64,000 nt of DNA from Rheinheimera sp. Lineage in GTDB: Bacteria > Pseudomonadota > Gammaproteobacteria > Enterobacterales > Alteromonadaceae. The number at the start of each line of letters is the position of its first letter. Position 1 is the first letter of the stretch. The notes below the pieces were generated by a model, which worked only from the letters and a program-made list of their open reading frames with translations, was not told where the DNA came from and did no database searches. Location: positions 62,001 through 126,000 of the forward strand of contig NZ_JAVBXS010000020.1 of assembly GCF_030824435.1 (NCBI RefSeq). Direction: 5' to 3'. Shown piece by piece: positions 21,586 through 31,201 of this stretch. The translations under genes and the position numbers were made by a program.

Positions 21586-23130
21586 TTACTTCAGTTGCAA
21601 CAACCAACCGGCTTGCTGCTGATAAGCCACTTCCTGCTCCAGCTCGGCCCGCATCAAAGGATGTTGTTCCAGCCAGCCTTTGGGCAGAGTTAAAGTCAGA
21701 CTTTCGGCTTGAGCACTGATCTGCACTTCAGGCAATACTTCATGGCGGCGGCGCATCGACAAGACTACGGCAAGACGTAATAAACGGGTCAGGCGCACTG
21801 CCAGCAGCACTGAGGTCATGGTCTGGCGGGCAATAATTTCGCGGTTGATATCAGCCCTATGGTTATAAACCAACGCCATCAGCAATTGTTGCTGGGCCCG
21901 GGTAAAACCAGGTAATTCGGTGTGGCTGATAATATAAGCACCATGATGATGGTGGTTTTTGTATTCAATCAGCAGGCCGAGCTCATGCAACAAAGCGCCG
22001 GATTTGAGCATACTCAGGCCTTCAAATTTACTGAGCTGCCACTGTGTCTGTAACTGATAGGCCAGTTGCAGAGCCATATCAGCCACCCGATTGGCGTGTT
22101 GTTCATCAATGTAATAACGCACCATTAAACTGGCGATGGTTCTGTTACGCACATCTGTGTGTTGCAGTTGTGGCAACATGCCGTACAACACACCTTCACG
22201 CAGCGCACCGCCGGAAAGTGTCATGCCTGGAATATGTAATTTGCGAAATAACGCTATTAAAATGGCAAGACCTGAAGGGAACACCTGTTTACGTTCTTGT
22301 GCCAGCCCCACCAGGCTTAAATGCTCCAGCTGACCACAGACCAGCGCCTGCTGCATAATGCTTTCCAGTCTGACAAGGGTGATCACTTCATCCTGGCCTT
22401 GTGCCACCAGAATCTCCTGCATCGCCTGCACTGTGCCTGAAGCCCCAACCGAAATTTGCCAGCCAGCGGCCAGAAATGACTGGGCTATGTTATCCAGTTC
22501 CTGCTCGGCAGCTGCTATAGCAGCGTTAAAATTGTCTTCGGTTAATAAACCATCGGCAAAATAACGGTCGAGATAAGTGACACAACCCATATTCAGGCTG
22601 GCAAGCAGCAAAGGCGAAAAACCACTACCCACCACCATTTCAGTGGAAGCGCCGCCAATATCAATCACTAACCTGTTGGCTTCACAACTAGAAGTATGGG
22701 CAACGCCGAGATAAATCAGCCTGGCTTCTTCTTCCCCACTGATAATGTCGATGTGATGGCCAAGAATTTTTTCGGCTTCATTCAGGAAAGTTCTGACATT
22801 ACGTGCCAGACGCAAAGTGGCGGTGCCAACAATACGGATATTTTGTGATGGGATGTCCTGCAAACGTTCGGCAAAAAGTGCCAGACACTCCCAGCCGCGG
22901 GTCATGGCTTTTTTGCTCAGCACCAGACTGTCGTTTAAGCCTGCCGCCAAACGCACTTTACGTTTCACCCGGCCTATCACCTGCACACTGCCACCCACCA
23001 CTTTCACCATTAACATGTGAAAACTGTTGGAGCCAAGATCAATCACAGCATAAATATCTTCATGCTGTGATTGTGCGGGCGTGCTGACGCCTGACTTAAC
23101 GTGGTCTGGCGCGCTGCGGTCTTGGTCCAT
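21586..23130 (-). CDS. gppA: Guanosine-5'-triphosphate,3'-diphosphate pyrophosphatase / Ppx-GppA phosphatase
   Basis: 514 residues from the ATG at 23130. A GTG at 23181 would add 17 residues. The ASKHA phosphatase fold is seen in [22 protein letters not shown] and [12 protein letters not shown]-terminal HD-like helical domain has HELGLLIEY near 380. Sequence blocks and synteny with rhlB-trxA-rho match E. coli gppA better than ppx. The role is conversion of pppGpp to ppGpp and/or polyphosphate hydrolysis. The chosen start overlaps the rhlB end by 35 bases. Confidence 0.88.
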   Translation of the reverse strand: MDQDRSAPDHVKSGVSTPAQSQHEDIYAVIDLGSNSFHMLMVKVVGGSVQVIGRVKRKVRLAAGLNDSLVLSKKAMTRGWECLALFAERLQDIPSQNIRIVGTATLRLARNVRTFLNEAEKILGHHIDIISGEEEARLIYLGVAHTSSCEANRLVIDIGGASTEMVVGSGFSPLLLASLNMGCVTYLDRYFADGLLTEDNFNAAIAAAEQELDNIAQSFLAAGWQISVGASGTVQAMQEILVAQGQDEVITLVRLESIMQQALVCGQLEHLSLVGLAQERKQVFPSGLAILIALFRKLHIPGMTLSGGALREGVLYGMLPQLQHTDVRNRTIASLMVRYYIDEQHANRVADMALQLAYQLQTQWQLSKFEGLSMLKSGALLHELGLLIEYKNHHHHGAYIISHTELPGFTRAQQQLLMALVYNHRADINREIIARQTMTSVLLAVRLTRLLRLAVVLSMRRRHEVLPEVQISAQAESLTLTLPKGWLEQHPLMRAELEQEVAYQQQAGWLLQLK

Positions 23131-24367
23131 TCGGATGAGGTCGTCCTGCACTGCGGGCCTGGCCAGGGCGGCGGCGAACACGTGCCTTGGGCTGGGTTAA
23201 ATCCGTTAATAAAGCGGAAGGGTCATACTGGCTGACCGGGATAGTGTGTTTGATATAGTCTTCAATAGCCGTCAGATTCAGTGCATAACGTTCACAGGCA
23301 AAACTGATGGCTTTACCACTTTCACCGGCACGGCCAGTACGGCCAATCCGGTGTACATAGTCTTCACAGTCGTCCGGCAGGTCAAAGTTAAACACATGAC
23401 TGACCTTCGGAATATGCAAACCACGGGCGGCAACATCTGTTGCCACCAGAATATCCAGTTTGCCAGTAGTGAAATCATCAAGGATTTTTAAACGTTTTTT
23501 CTGAATGACATCGCCGGTGAGCATGCCTACACGATGACCGTCGGCTTCCAACCAGGAAAAAATATCTTCACACCAGTGTTTGGTGTTGGCAAAAACAATG
23601 GCTTTATCCGGCCATTCTTCTTCCATCAACGTCAGCAACAACTTCATTTTATGTTCGTTGGACGGATAAAATAACTCTTCACTGATACGGCTGCCGGTCA
23701 TTTGCTCTGGTGCAATATGAATGTGTTCCGGCTGATTCATTTGTTCAAACGCCAGTTCCTGTACCTTGTAAGATAAAGTGGCAGAGAACAATAAACTTAA
23801 ACGCTCTGTTGCTGCGGGCATCCGGTTAAACATATAACGGATGTCTTTGATAAAGCCTAAATCGAACATACGATCGGCTTCATCCAGCACTACAACCTGA
23901 ATTTGTGACAGGTCGTACAAACCTTGTTTCATGTAGTCGATCAGGCGGCCTGTGGTGCCAATTAAAATATCAGCGCCTTTTTCCAATAACTGACGTTGAG
24001 AATCGTAACCTTCGCCCCCATAAATCAGAGCAAGCTTTAAACCGGCATGTTTTGCCAGTTCAACAGCGTCCTGATGGATCTGAACTGCCAGTTCCCGCGT
24101 AGGAGCCATAATAATGGCACGCGGCTGACCTGAACCTTTTGGTTCATGCGTCAACAGGTAATGGAAGGTTGCAGTCAGAAAGGCCAGGGTTTTCCCTGTG
24201 CCGGTCTGGGCCTGACCGGCGATGTCTTTACCTGCCAATGCAAGTGGTAAACACTGAGATTGGATAGGTGTGCAATGAGTGTAACCTTGCGCATGAAGTG
24301 CGGCAAGGACCTGAGGTGCCAATGCAAAATCGGCGAATTTATGCTGAGTGAGGTGTGTTTTATTCAT
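23096..24367 (-). CDS. rhlB: DEAD-box RNA helicase RhlB
   Basis: 423 residues. All core motifs are present: Q-motif, AQTGTGKT (motif I), PTRELA (Ia), DEADRMF (II), SAT (III), ARGLHIP and [10 protein letters not shown] (V/VI). The C-terminal tail is rich in Arg, Pro and Gly and probably binds RNA. RhlB unwinds mRNA for the RNase E degradosome. It is divergent from trxA and co-transcribed with gppA, as in enterics. Confidence 0.95.
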   Translation of the reverse strand: MNKTHLTQHKFADFALAPQVLAALHAQGYTHCTPIQSQCLPLALAGKDIAGQAQTGTGKTLAFLTATFHYLLTHEPKGSGQPRAIIMAPTRELAVQIHQDAVELAKHAGLKLALIYGGEGYDSQRQLLEKGADILIGTTGRLIDYMKQGLYDLSQIQVVVLDEADRMFDLGFIKDIRYMFNRMPAATERLSLLFSATLSYKVQELAFEQMNQPEHIHIAPEQMTGSRISEELFYPSNEHKMKLLLTLMEEEWPDKAIVFANTKHWCEDIFSWLEADGHRVGMLTGDVIQKKRLKILDDFTTGKLDILVATDVAARGLHIPKVSHVFNFDLPDDCEDYVHRIGRTGRAGESGKAISFACERYALNLTAIEDYIKHTIPVSQYDPSALLTDLTQPKARVRRRPGQARSAGRPHPNGPRPQRARPR

Positions 24368-24552
24368 ACCGGGCTAGCATAACCGTTACGCTTGCAATAA
24401 GGAACAGTCAGGATAAAATTGATGCCAGTTTTTTCACGGGCCATATCATCAGCGGTGCGGTGCCAGAGCAGCTTCTCTGAGCCGTTATCGCCGACACTGA
24501 CCCACACAGCTGAATAATGCAGTAACCCTGCCCAGCCCTATCGGAGAGTACA

Positions 24553-24879
24553 ATGAGCGAACATATTTTACAGGTTTCTGATGACAGCTTTGAAGCTGAT
24601 GTTTTAAAAGCTGCCAGCCCTGTGTTGGTAGATTTCTGGGCTGAATGGTGTGGTCCATGCAAAATGATCGCGCCAATTCTGGACGACGTGGCCAAAGAAT
24701 ACGCCGGTAAAGTCACTGTTGCTAAAGTGAATATCGACCACAACCCAGGCACACCACCAAAATTTGGTATCCGTGGTATTCCAACGCTGCTGCTGTTTAA
24801 AAACGGCCAGGTTGCAGCCACTAAAGTAGGCGCTTTGTCAAAAACTCAGCTGAAAGAGTTTCTGGACAGCAATATCTGA
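24553..24879 (+). CDS. trxA: Thioredoxin 1
   Basis: 108 residues with the WCGPCKM active site at 32-38 and the conserved cis-Pro in RGIPTLLLF. General cytoplasmic dithiol reductant. A CGGAGAG ribosome site precedes the ATG. The partner of rho in this gene order, with its own terminator in between. Confidence 0.97.
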   Translation: MSEHILQVSDDSFEADVLKAASPVLVDFWAEWCGPCKMIAPILDDVAKEYAGKVTVAKVNIDHNPGTPPKFGIRGIPTLLLFKNGQVAATKVGALSKTQLKEFLDSNI

Positions 24880-24903
24880 GCTTAATCAGCACAGGCAAAA
24901 TCA

Positions 24904-24929
24904 GGCGTATATTTTGTACGCCTTTTTTT
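24904..24929 (+). terminator. Intrinsic terminator of trxA
   Basis: GGCGTA and TACGCC enclose a seven-base loop and are followed by seven T. It lies 24 bases past the trxA stop. Confidence 0.85.
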
Positions 24930-25080
24930 ATGGCCCTGCTGGACGGCCAAAACTTATCCTGCTATGGTGTAGCTCAGCAACTTCTCTAATAACCCGCTTG
25001 TTCGTTGACTAATTCATTTCCAAACCCAATTGCTCAGCGAAAAGCTATCTTTCTGTTTTGATACACAAGAACCCATCAAT

Positions 25081-26349
25081 ATGCATTTAACCGAACTGAA
25101 GCTGAAGCCGATTAACGAGCTGGTTGATCTGGCTGAGTCCATGGGCCTGGAAAACATGGCCCGTCTGCGTAAGCAAGATATTATTTTCGCCATCTTAAAA
25201 TCACACGCGAAAAACGGTGAAGAAATTTACGGCGACGGTGTTGTCGAAATTCTGGCCGACGGATTTGGCTTTCTGCGCTCTTCAGACAGTTCTTATTTAG
25301 CAGGCCCGGATGACATTTATGTGTCGCCAAGCCAGATCCGACGCTTTAACCTGCGTACCGGTGACAGCATCTCTGGCCTTATTCGTCCGCCAAAAGAAGG
25401 CGAACGTTATTTTGCGCTGCTGAAAGTGAACGAAGTAAACTTTGGCCGCCCTGAACAAGCCCGTAACAAAATTTTGTTTGAAAACTTAACTCCGCTGCAT
25501 GCCAATTCACGGCTGCGGATGGAACGTGGTAACGGCAGTAAAGAAGACATCACCGCCCGTGTACTGGATTTAGCTTCACCCATTGGTCGTGGCCAACGCG
25601 GTTTGATTGTTGCACCACCAAAAGCCGGTAAAACTATTCTGTTGCAGAACATCGCCCAGTCTATCGCCGCCAATTACCCTGAATGTGTGTTGATGGTATT
25701 GCTGATTGACGAGCGTCCGGAAGAAGTGACCGAGATGCAACGTATGGTGAAAGGTGAAGTGGTTGCTTCTACCTTCGACGAACCAGCCAGCCGTCACGTC
25801 CAGGTTGCCGAAATGGTGATTGAAAAAGCCAAACGTTTGGTTGAACACAAAAAAGACGTCATTATTCTGCTCGACTCTATCACCCGTTTAGCCCGTGCTT
25901 ACAACACTGTGATCCCAAGTTCAGGCAAGGTATTAACAGGTGGTGTTGACGCCAACGCATTACACAAACCAAAACGCTTTTTTGGTGCAGCCCGTAATGT
26001 GGAAGAAGGTGGTAGCTTAACCATTATCGCCACTGCGCTGGTTGACACTGGTTCAAAAATGGACGAAGTGATTTACGAAGAATTTAAAGGTACAGGTAAT
26101 ATGGAACTACACCTGTCACGTAAAATTGCTGAACGCCGTGTCTTCCCTGCCATTGACTTTAACCGTTCCGGTACCCGTCGCGAAGAATTGCTGGCTTCAT
26201 CGGAAGAGCTGCAAAAAATGTGGATTTTACGCAAAATCCTCAATCCGATGGATGAAACCGATTGTATGGAATTCCTGATCGATAAATTGTCGATGACTAA
26301 AACCAACGACGAATTTTTCGAATCAATGAAACGGCAAAAAAATAGCTGA
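25081..26349 (+). CDS. rho: Transcription termination factor Rho
   Basis: 422 residues from the ATG at 25081 ([10 protein letters not shown]), which aligns with the known Rho start; 17 upstream in-frame codons are leader sequence. Order: N-terminal helical and RNA-binding cold-shock-like domain ([17 protein letters not shown]), then the RecA-like ATPase with Walker A PPKAGKT near 180. Rho is a hexameric helicase that ends transcription. There are about 150 bases between the trxA terminator and the start. In E. coli this leader is used for autogenous attenuation; here I see only a short GGCC-flanked hairpin near 24932-24948. Confidence 0.97.
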   Translation: MHLTELKLKPINELVDLAESMGLENMARLRKQDIIFAILKSHAKNGEEIYGDGVVEILADGFGFLRSSDSSYLAGPDDIYVSPSQIRRFNLRTGDSISGLIRPPKEGERYFALLKVNEVNFGRPEQARNKILFENLTPLHANSRLRMERGNGSKEDITARVLDLASPIGRGQRGLIVAPPKAGKTILLQNIAQSIAANYPECVLMVLLIDERPEEVTEMQRMVKGEVVASTFDEPASRHVQVAEMVIEKAKRLVEHKKDVIILLDSITRLARAYNTVIPSSGKVLTGGVDANALHKPKRFFGAARNVEEGGSLTIIATALVDTGSKMDEVIYEEFKGTGNMELHLSRKIAERRVFPAIDFNRSGTRREELLASSEELQKMWILRKILNPMDETDCMEFLIDKLSMTKTNDEFFESMKRQKNS

Positions 26350-26353
26350 TCAG

Positions 26354-26382
26354 AAAAAACCGGCCTCGTCGCCGGTTTTTTT
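26354..26382 (+). terminator. Intrinsic terminator of rho
   Basis: AAAAAACCGGC and GCCGGTTTTTT pair around a six-base loop, five bases after the rho stop. Confidence 0.92.
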
Positions 26383-26476
26383 ATGCCGTCAATCCAGTGT
26401 TATTGCTGCCGGTATCAGGTCGCAACAATACGGCATAAAAATTATAAATTGGCTGATGACAAAGTTATTTCAGGCG

Positions 26477-26612
26477 TATAATGCCGCGCAATTTCACTTG
26501 CCGCTCTGGCGGCTGGTCTCAGGAACCCGCTGTTGCCTACCTGGCATTAGCGCAGTTAAAAAGCCGTTCCTGCGCCTGTACCAAATTCTTTTCTAAAATT
26601 GGTAACAACACT
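26477..26612 (+). promoter_or_regulatory. Promoter -10 and structured leader of ndh
   Basis: A consensus TATAAT lies at 26477-26482, with a weak -35 (ATGACA, 15-base spacer). It is followed by about 125 bases before the ndh ATG. The leader contains GCCGC-TCTG-GCGGC and a GCGCAG/CTGCGC stem. An in-frame ATG at 26481 would extend ndh by 44 codons, but the peptide is unlike the family and it overlaps the -10. Confidence 0.45.
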
Positions 26613-27908
26613 ATGGCACTTGCACGTATCGTCATTATCGGCGGCGGCGCCGGCGGTTTAGAACTGGCCACCCGCATCGGCAATAAACTTGGCCGCAAAG
26701 GCAAAGCTGACATCACGCTGGTAGACCGCAATCCCACCCATATCTGGAAACCTTTGTTACATGAAGTGGCAACAGGCACTTTGGACGTTGATATCGACCA
26801 GGTGACTTACCGCGCCCACGCTGCTGCACATGGATTTGATTTTCAGCTTGGCACTATGACAGGGCTGGATCGCGACCAGCGGCAAATTATTCTGGCGCCG
26901 CTGTTTGATGAAAATGGTGAAGAAATTTTATCTGAGCGTCGTCTGAGTTACGACTATCTGGTACTGGCGATTGGCAGTGTCTCAAACCATTTTGGCACCC
27001 CTGGTGTAGTAGAAAACTGTATTTTCCTGGACAGCCCAACCCAAGCAAAACGGTTTCACCGCCGTTTGCTGGAAGCTTATTTAAAACTCAATTCACCTGG
27101 CCACCCGAAAGACAATCTGAATATTGCCATTGTTGGTGCTGGTGCTACCGGTGTTGAACTGGCGGCAGAGCTGCACCACGCCGCCGCTGAGCTGAATTTA
27201 TACGGTTTTAGCGATATGAAACGCGACCGGTTGAAAATCAGTGTCATTGAAGCAGGCCCACGTATTCTGCCGGCTTTACCAGAGCGTATTGCTGCTGCCG
27301 CCCATAAAGAGCTGCAAAAGCTGGGGGTGGATGTGCGGGTGTCCACCAAGGTCACCGCAGCCGACGAACAAGGTTTGCAGCTTGGTGATGAACATCTGGA
27401 CAGCGAGTTGATGGTGTGGGCTGCCGGTATTAAAGCGCCGGACTTTTTAAAAGATTTGGCGGGGCTTGAAAATAACCGCATCAATCAGTTGTTGGTGCTG
27501 CCGACTTTGCAAACCACCCGTGACTCGCAAATTTACGTGATTGGTGATTGTGCCGGTTGCCCTTTGCCCGATAACAAATGGGTGCCACCGCGCGCTCAAT
27601 CAGCGCATCAGATGGCTGAGCTGGTTGCGAAAAACCTGATTGCCGCTGTTAATGGCAAACCTCAGCAGCAATATCATTATCGGGATCACGGCTCGTTGAT
27701 ATCACTGAGTCGCTTTGGCACCGTTGGCAGCCTGATGGGTAATCTGGTGGGCGGCGCTATGATGATTGAAGGCCGTATTGCCCGGATGGCGTATATTTCG
27801 TTGTACCGTATGCATCAGGTAGCTTTGCATGGCTGGCTGCGCACTATCATGATTTCGGTGATAGGCCGTATTAATAAAATTATCCGGCCAAGGTTAAAAC
27901 TGCACTAA
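26613..27908 (+). CDS. ndh: Type II NADH dehydrogenase
   Basis: 431 residues from the ATG at 26613. The first FAD-binding fold starts at once with [16 protein letters not shown], the NADH-binding fold has [18 protein letters not shown] near 170, and YVIGDCAG near 310 is the second FAD motif. It passes electrons from NADH to quinone without pumping protons and sits on the inner face of the membrane. The C-terminal amphipathic and basic region (about 380-431) fits membrane attachment. The ribosome site is weak (GGTAA at a long distance). Confidence 0.93.
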   Translation: MALARIVIIGGGAGGLELATRIGNKLGRKGKADITLVDRNPTHIWKPLLHEVATGTLDVDIDQVTYRAHAAAHGFDFQLGTMTGLDRDQRQIILAPLFDENGEEILSERRLSYDYLVLAIGSVSNHFGTPGVVENCIFLDSPTQAKRFHRRLLEAYLKLNSPGHPKDNLNIAIVGAGATGVELAAELHHAAAELNLYGFSDMKRDRLKISVIEAGPRILPALPERIAAAAHKELQKLGVDVRVSTKVTAADEQGLQLGDEHLDSELMVWAAGIKAPDFLKDLAGLENNRINQLLVLPTLQTTRDSQIYVIGDCAGCPLPDNKWVPPRAQSAHQMAELVAKNLIAAVNGKPQQQYHYRDHGSLISLSRFGTVGSLMGNLVGGAMMIEGRIARMAYISLYRMHQVALHGWLRTIMISVIGRINKIIRPRLKLH

Positions 27909-27946
27909 ACGCATTAAAACTGCACTGTCACACTGCTCCAGTAAAA

Positions 27947-27969
27947 AACCACCTCCATAGGAGGTGGTT
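27947..27969 (-). terminator. Terminator-like hairpin, minus-strand orientation
   Basis: AACCACCTCC pairs with GGAGGTGGTT around ATA. The T run follows only on the minus strand, so it would end transcripts of the small gene at 28057-28278 or protect ndh from antisense reading. Confidence 0.6.
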
Positions 27970-28001
27970 ATACATTTGGGGAAAAGATCAGTGCCAATAA
28001 G

Positions 28002-28028
28002 AAAGGCTGGTTTTGCAAACCAGCCTTT
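28002..28028. terminator. Strong hairpin between ndh and the next gene
   Basis: AAAGGCTGGTTT and AAACCAGCCTTT form a perfect 12-base stem with a three-base loop. Tails are only short T runs on either strand, so it may end or stabilise the converging transcripts. Confidence 0.65.
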
Positions 28029-28056
28029 TACTGTTCAGTAGTATTGCCAGCGAAAA

Positions 28057-28278
28057 TTAACGCCGGCGTGAAATCGCAGGTTCAGCAAAATACTGAAATT
28101 GTTCATCGGCTAAAGCAGCTTTACGTTGTTGCTGATAATCCAACCGTTCACTCAGCGCATAACCAAACACTTCCAGATGAGCGTCGGCCATCAACTGCTG
28201 TAATTCAGTTTTATCGGTCAGCTCCAATAATTCGCCGGCATATAAAAAACCTTCAGCACGGTGTTTTTCCACTGTCAC
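28057..28278 (-). CDS. Small protein of unknown function, start uncertain
   Basis: 73 residues from the GTG at 28278. The frame stays open about 20 codons further upstream (KAQFLDIFQKKKAKTN) until a stop, and this part also looks protein-like. It contains no ATG, GTG or TTG. A short ATG frame MNKSVFL ends at that stop. Either the true start is the GTG or an unusual codon, or the gene has lost its start through a small indel. Acidic and helical overall, no membrane segment, family not recognised. Confidence 0.55.
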   Translation of the reverse strand: MTVEKHRAEGFLYAGELLELTDKTELQQLMADAHLEVFGYALSERLDYQQQRKAALADEQFQYFAEPAISRRR

Positions 28279-28459
28279 ATTGGTTTTGGCTTTTTTCTTT
28301 TGAAAAATATCTAAAAATTGTGCTTTTGCCTGCTATAAAAATACACTTTTATTCATTGTCACTGCCCTTAAAACTACAGATCCATGTCCGGCTTTTTTAT
28401 CTTTGCCGGATTTTGCCATGCCACTGCAATCTGCACAAATTAAGCTCAGCGTCACAGCA

Positions 28460-28483
28460 CAGGATCAGGATCAGGATCAGGAT
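28460..28483. repeat. Tandem hexamer repeat (CAGGAT)4
   Basis: Four perfect copies of CAGGAT, about 80 bases before the start of the next gene. Outside any gene I support. Confidence 0.85.
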
Positions 28484-28565
28484 AAAGCTTGCGCTGGAAC
28501 AAAGTTTGCGCCAGTCAGTGCGACTAGAATGGCGCCGTCGATAAAGCATCTACAAGGAAATTCTG

Positions 28566-29633
28566 ATGGCTATCAGCACCCAACATAAAGTCTATATTCC
28601 GGACACAGCTAAAGATAACCAGTACATTTTGGCCGAACTGCAACTAAGCGAAGGCTTTTTTGCTTGTTATGCCGATACCCAGAGTTGTTATCAACAACTG
28701 AGTCAGCAGTTTTTCCAACTGGCTGAAAAAGCCGGTTTACGTAATGTGCATTTTATTGCCAACGATAAACTGCCGGTGGTGCGTTTTCATACTGAAGCTT
28801 TTCATTTTCAGACTGCCGATCAGATGTTGTTTTTTTATAATCCTGCTTATCACGAAGCCCAGCACAGTTATTTCGACCCAAATTATCGCGCCCGTAAAAT
28901 CAGTTTATTGTGTCTGGCAACTGGCACTGAAATACGTAATCAGGCGGCTGAATTTCACCGTCAGGTCAAAGCGGTGTTGCAGGATTTTAAAGCCGCACTG
29001 CCTGTTGCAGTGCCACTGAAAATCCGTGACCACCAGCATTTATCTTATGATTTATTTGCCCGGGCTAAAGGTTGCGACAGCAGCTTTGGTTATAAATTAC
29101 GTTCTATTTCAGCCCGTTATCAGGCCCGTGATTTGCAAATCCCTACTGAACATCAAGCCATGACTTATGCGGCAGCCACTTTGCCGCTGAGTCAGCAGTT
29201 GGTCAAACAACTGCAAAGCTCCGGCCAAAGTGCACCTTACACTGAACTTTACCAGCAACTGGAACAACGTTTAATTAGTTGTGCCACGGCACAACACCTG
29301 ACCCGACTGGCGTTGGTGGCTGACGGCAGTACACCGCTGGTGCGCAGCAGTCAGATTGATAAACAAAAACGCAGCCAGGAACTGCATATGCTGAGTTTTG
29401 ATTTAACTTCACCAAAACCTCAGGTATTCAGTCACTGGCAAGCCGATCAGCGGGTTGAAACCGCCCATTTATTGTTGATTGCCGGCCAGGACGACAATAG
29501 CGAATTTGGTTATGGCCGTTTTATGAATCAGGTGGAGCAGGCGTTAAAAATGCTGGCACAACAGCTGAATTTAGACCCAGCCAAAGACGATTTAATAGTG
29601 CGTTTCCATCAGCACATTAGTTATCAGCTTTGA
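28566..29633 (+). CDS. DUF3083-like protein of unknown function
   Basis: 355 residues, soluble, no signal peptide. It resembles from memory the DUF3083 family of Alteromonadales and relatives, with blocks such as HKVYIPDTAKDNQYILAEL and LPVVRFHTEAF near the N-terminus. No catalytic motif is evident. The function of the family is unknown to me. AAGGAAA ribosome site before the ATG, its own terminator after, so a single-gene unit. Confidence 0.75.
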   Translation: MAISTQHKVYIPDTAKDNQYILAELQLSEGFFACYADTQSCYQQLSQQFFQLAEKAGLRNVHFIANDKLPVVRFHTEAFHFQTADQMLFFYNPAYHEAQHSYFDPNYRARKISLLCLATGTEIRNQAAEFHRQVKAVLQDFKAALPVAVPLKIRDHQHLSYDLFARAKGCDSSFGYKLRSISARYQARDLQIPTEHQAMTYAAATLPLSQQLVKQLQSSGQSAPYTELYQQLEQRLISCATAQHLTRLALVADGSTPLVRSSQIDKQKRSQELHMLSFDLTSPKPQVFSHWQADQRVETAHLLLIAGQDDNSEFGYGRFMNQVEQALKMLAQQLNLDPAKDDLIVRFHQHISYQL

Positions 29634-29684
29634 TATTTTAAGGCCAACAAGCCGTCTCCTCTGTCGTGCTTAAAATGTTGTGCC

Positions 29685-29724
29685 AAACCGCGTATGCCAG
29701 GTCCCGGTGTACGCGGTTTTTTTT
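29685..29724 (+). terminator. Intrinsic terminator after the DUF3083-like gene
   Basis: AAACCGCGTA and TACGCGGTTT enclose a 15-base loop and are followed by eight T. Confidence 0.85.
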
Positions 29725-29746
29725 ATATACAGGGCTGGCGCGGGCT

Positions 29747-30340
29747 TTACTCTGCAATCAAAGGCAAGCGGGCGATAGGCTGATAACAAACACCGTTGGG
29801 TGTTGATAACGAATGATATAACAACAATTCATCAGCGCTGAGCGTTAGCTCAATGGCTTCAGGCGCCGGATTGGGCCAGCTTTTTGCTTTACGCGCCAAA
29901 GTGATATGTGGTTTTAACTGATGTTGTGGCGGCGGGAAACCAGCGATAGCCGCCGCTTGTTGCAGTTGGCTATCCAGCTGAAACAAACGGCTGTCCTGGA
30001 TGGCGCCGGTCAGACAAAAAACACCAGGCCCAGGCCAGAGTTCCAGTGTATTTAGCAACACCTTAAAGGCAGGCAAACTGGCTTGCGCCTGAAGCGGTTG
30101 CCAGAGCAACCGCGCCTGAGCTGCACTGCTTTGGCCTAAAAACAATAAGGTCAGATGCAGATTGTCGCATTTTACCGCTTGCAAAGGCGCAGGCAGCTGG
30201 TGCAACAGCTTGGTTAATAACGCTTTTTGTGCCAAAGTAGGGGCAACACCAATAAAAAGTCGCCGCTCTCCTTGCCAATCAAATTCAGGCCAGTCTAATT
30301 CGGGCCCATCAAGCTCAGGCAGGTCAACCTCAGTCTTCAT
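29747..30340 (-). CDS. thpR: RNA 2',3'-cyclic phosphodiesterase (LigT/ThpR)
   Basis: 197 residues. Two HxTx motifs mark the 2H phosphoesterase family: HLTLLFLG near 62 and HITLARK near 145. The enzyme opens 2',3'-cyclic phosphates on RNA ends. The first 24 residues are an acidic extension with three five-residue repeats (PELDG, PELDW, PEFDW) before the usual family start RRLFIGV. The ATG overlaps the end of rluF by 11 bases, so the two are coupled. Confidence 0.92.
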   Translation of the reverse strand: MKTEVDLPELDGPELDWPEFDWQGERRLFIGVAPTLAQKALLTKLLHQLPAPLQAVKCDNLHLTLLFLGQSSAAQARLLWQPLQAQASLPAFKVLLNTLELWPGPGVFCLTGAIQDSRLFQLDSQLQQAAAIAGFPPPQHQLKPHITLARKAKSWPNPAPEAIELTLSADELLLYHSLSTPNGVCYQPIARLPLIAE

Positions 30341-31133
30341 CCGGCAACTGCTGTGCTGTGAGTCTGGACGCTTCTTCAGTTTTGCTGGAGCTTAATAACA
30401 TAGTTTCCAATTCGGTCATTTCTGCGGCCGTTAACTCGCGCCATTGTCCGGCAGCCAGCCCAACCAAACGCACATTCATAATGCGCACCCTTTTTAATTT
30501 GGTGACATTAAAACCCAGATATTCGGTCATACGGCGAATTTGCCGGTTTAACCCCTGACGCAACACAATATTAAAAGTATGCCGCGATTTTTGTGTCACC
30601 TGACAAGGTAAAGTCACAGTCTCCAGAATGGGCACGCCGGCCGACATTTTGCGGATAAAATGTTCGTGAATAGGTTTGTCGACAGTCACCACATATTCTT
30701 TGTCGTGAGCGTTACCGGCACGCAGAATTTTATTCACAATATCGCCGTCATTGGTCAGGAAAATCAGCCCTTCCGATTCTTTATCCAGCCGGCCTATTGG
30801 GAAAATCCGCTCCGGATATTTCACCGCATCCACAATATTGCCTTTGATATGCAGCTCAGTGGTGCAGGTAATGCCCACAGGCTTGTGATACGCCAGATAC
30901 ACGCGTCTTGGTTTATTTTTCAGCGGTTTGCCTGCAACTTCAACGTTATCTGTTGCTGCCACTTTGGTGCCCACCAAAGCCAGCTGGCCATTCACTTTGA
31001 CCTGACCGGACTCAATCAGTTTGTCGGCTTCGCGTCTGGAGCAAAAGCCGGTGTCGCTGATAAATTTATTTAAACGAAAAAGCTCAGTAGTTGTGGTCAA
31101 CTGGGGTACGCCTGTGGCTGTAAAATGATGCAA
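30330..31133 (-). CDS. rluF: 23S rRNA pseudouridine synthase RluF
   Basis: 267 residues. An S4 RNA-binding domain (FRLNKFISDTGFCSRREAD, about 19-75) is followed by the RsuA-type synthase domain. The catalytic Asp is in GRLDKESEGL near 118, and QGLNRQIRRM near 195 is also typical. Blocks such as GDIVNKILRAGN match E. coli RluF (U2604 of 23S rRNA) better than RluB or RluE. It lacks the long basic tail of the enteric protein. Confidence 0.92.
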   Translation of the reverse strand: MHHFTATGVPQLTTTTELFRLNKFISDTGFCSRREADKLIESGQVKVNGQLALVGTKVAATDNVEVAGKPLKNKPRRVYLAYHKPVGITCTTELHIKGNIVDAVKYPERIFPIGRLDKESEGLIFLTNDGDIVNKILRAGNAHDKEYVVTVDKPIHEHFIRKMSAGVPILETVTLPCQVTQKSRHTFNIVLRQGLNRQIRRMTEYLGFNVTKLKRVRIMNVRLVGLAAGQWRELTAAEMTELETMLLSSSKTEEASRLTAQQLPDED

Positions 31134-31201
31134 AGTTTAAGGCTCAGCCAAGCGAAGGGCAAGCCTGCAGTGTTTTGCAGTAAAGAGTTAAGGAGTAAGA
31201 G

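Noticed and set aside
25030..25080. Extended Rho start
   Set aside because: Known Rho proteins begin with the M-x-LTEL sequence found at 25081; the upstream codons have no matching residues.
26481..26612. N-terminal extension of Ndh by 44 codons
   Set aside because: The ATG sits within the TATAAT element, and the family FAD motif begins directly after the ATG at 26613.
28044..28544. 166-residue plus-strand frame opposite the small unknown gene
   Set aside because: Crosses the hexamer repeat, has no ribosome site and a composition unlike a protein; it is a shadow of the minus-strand gene and intergenic DNA.
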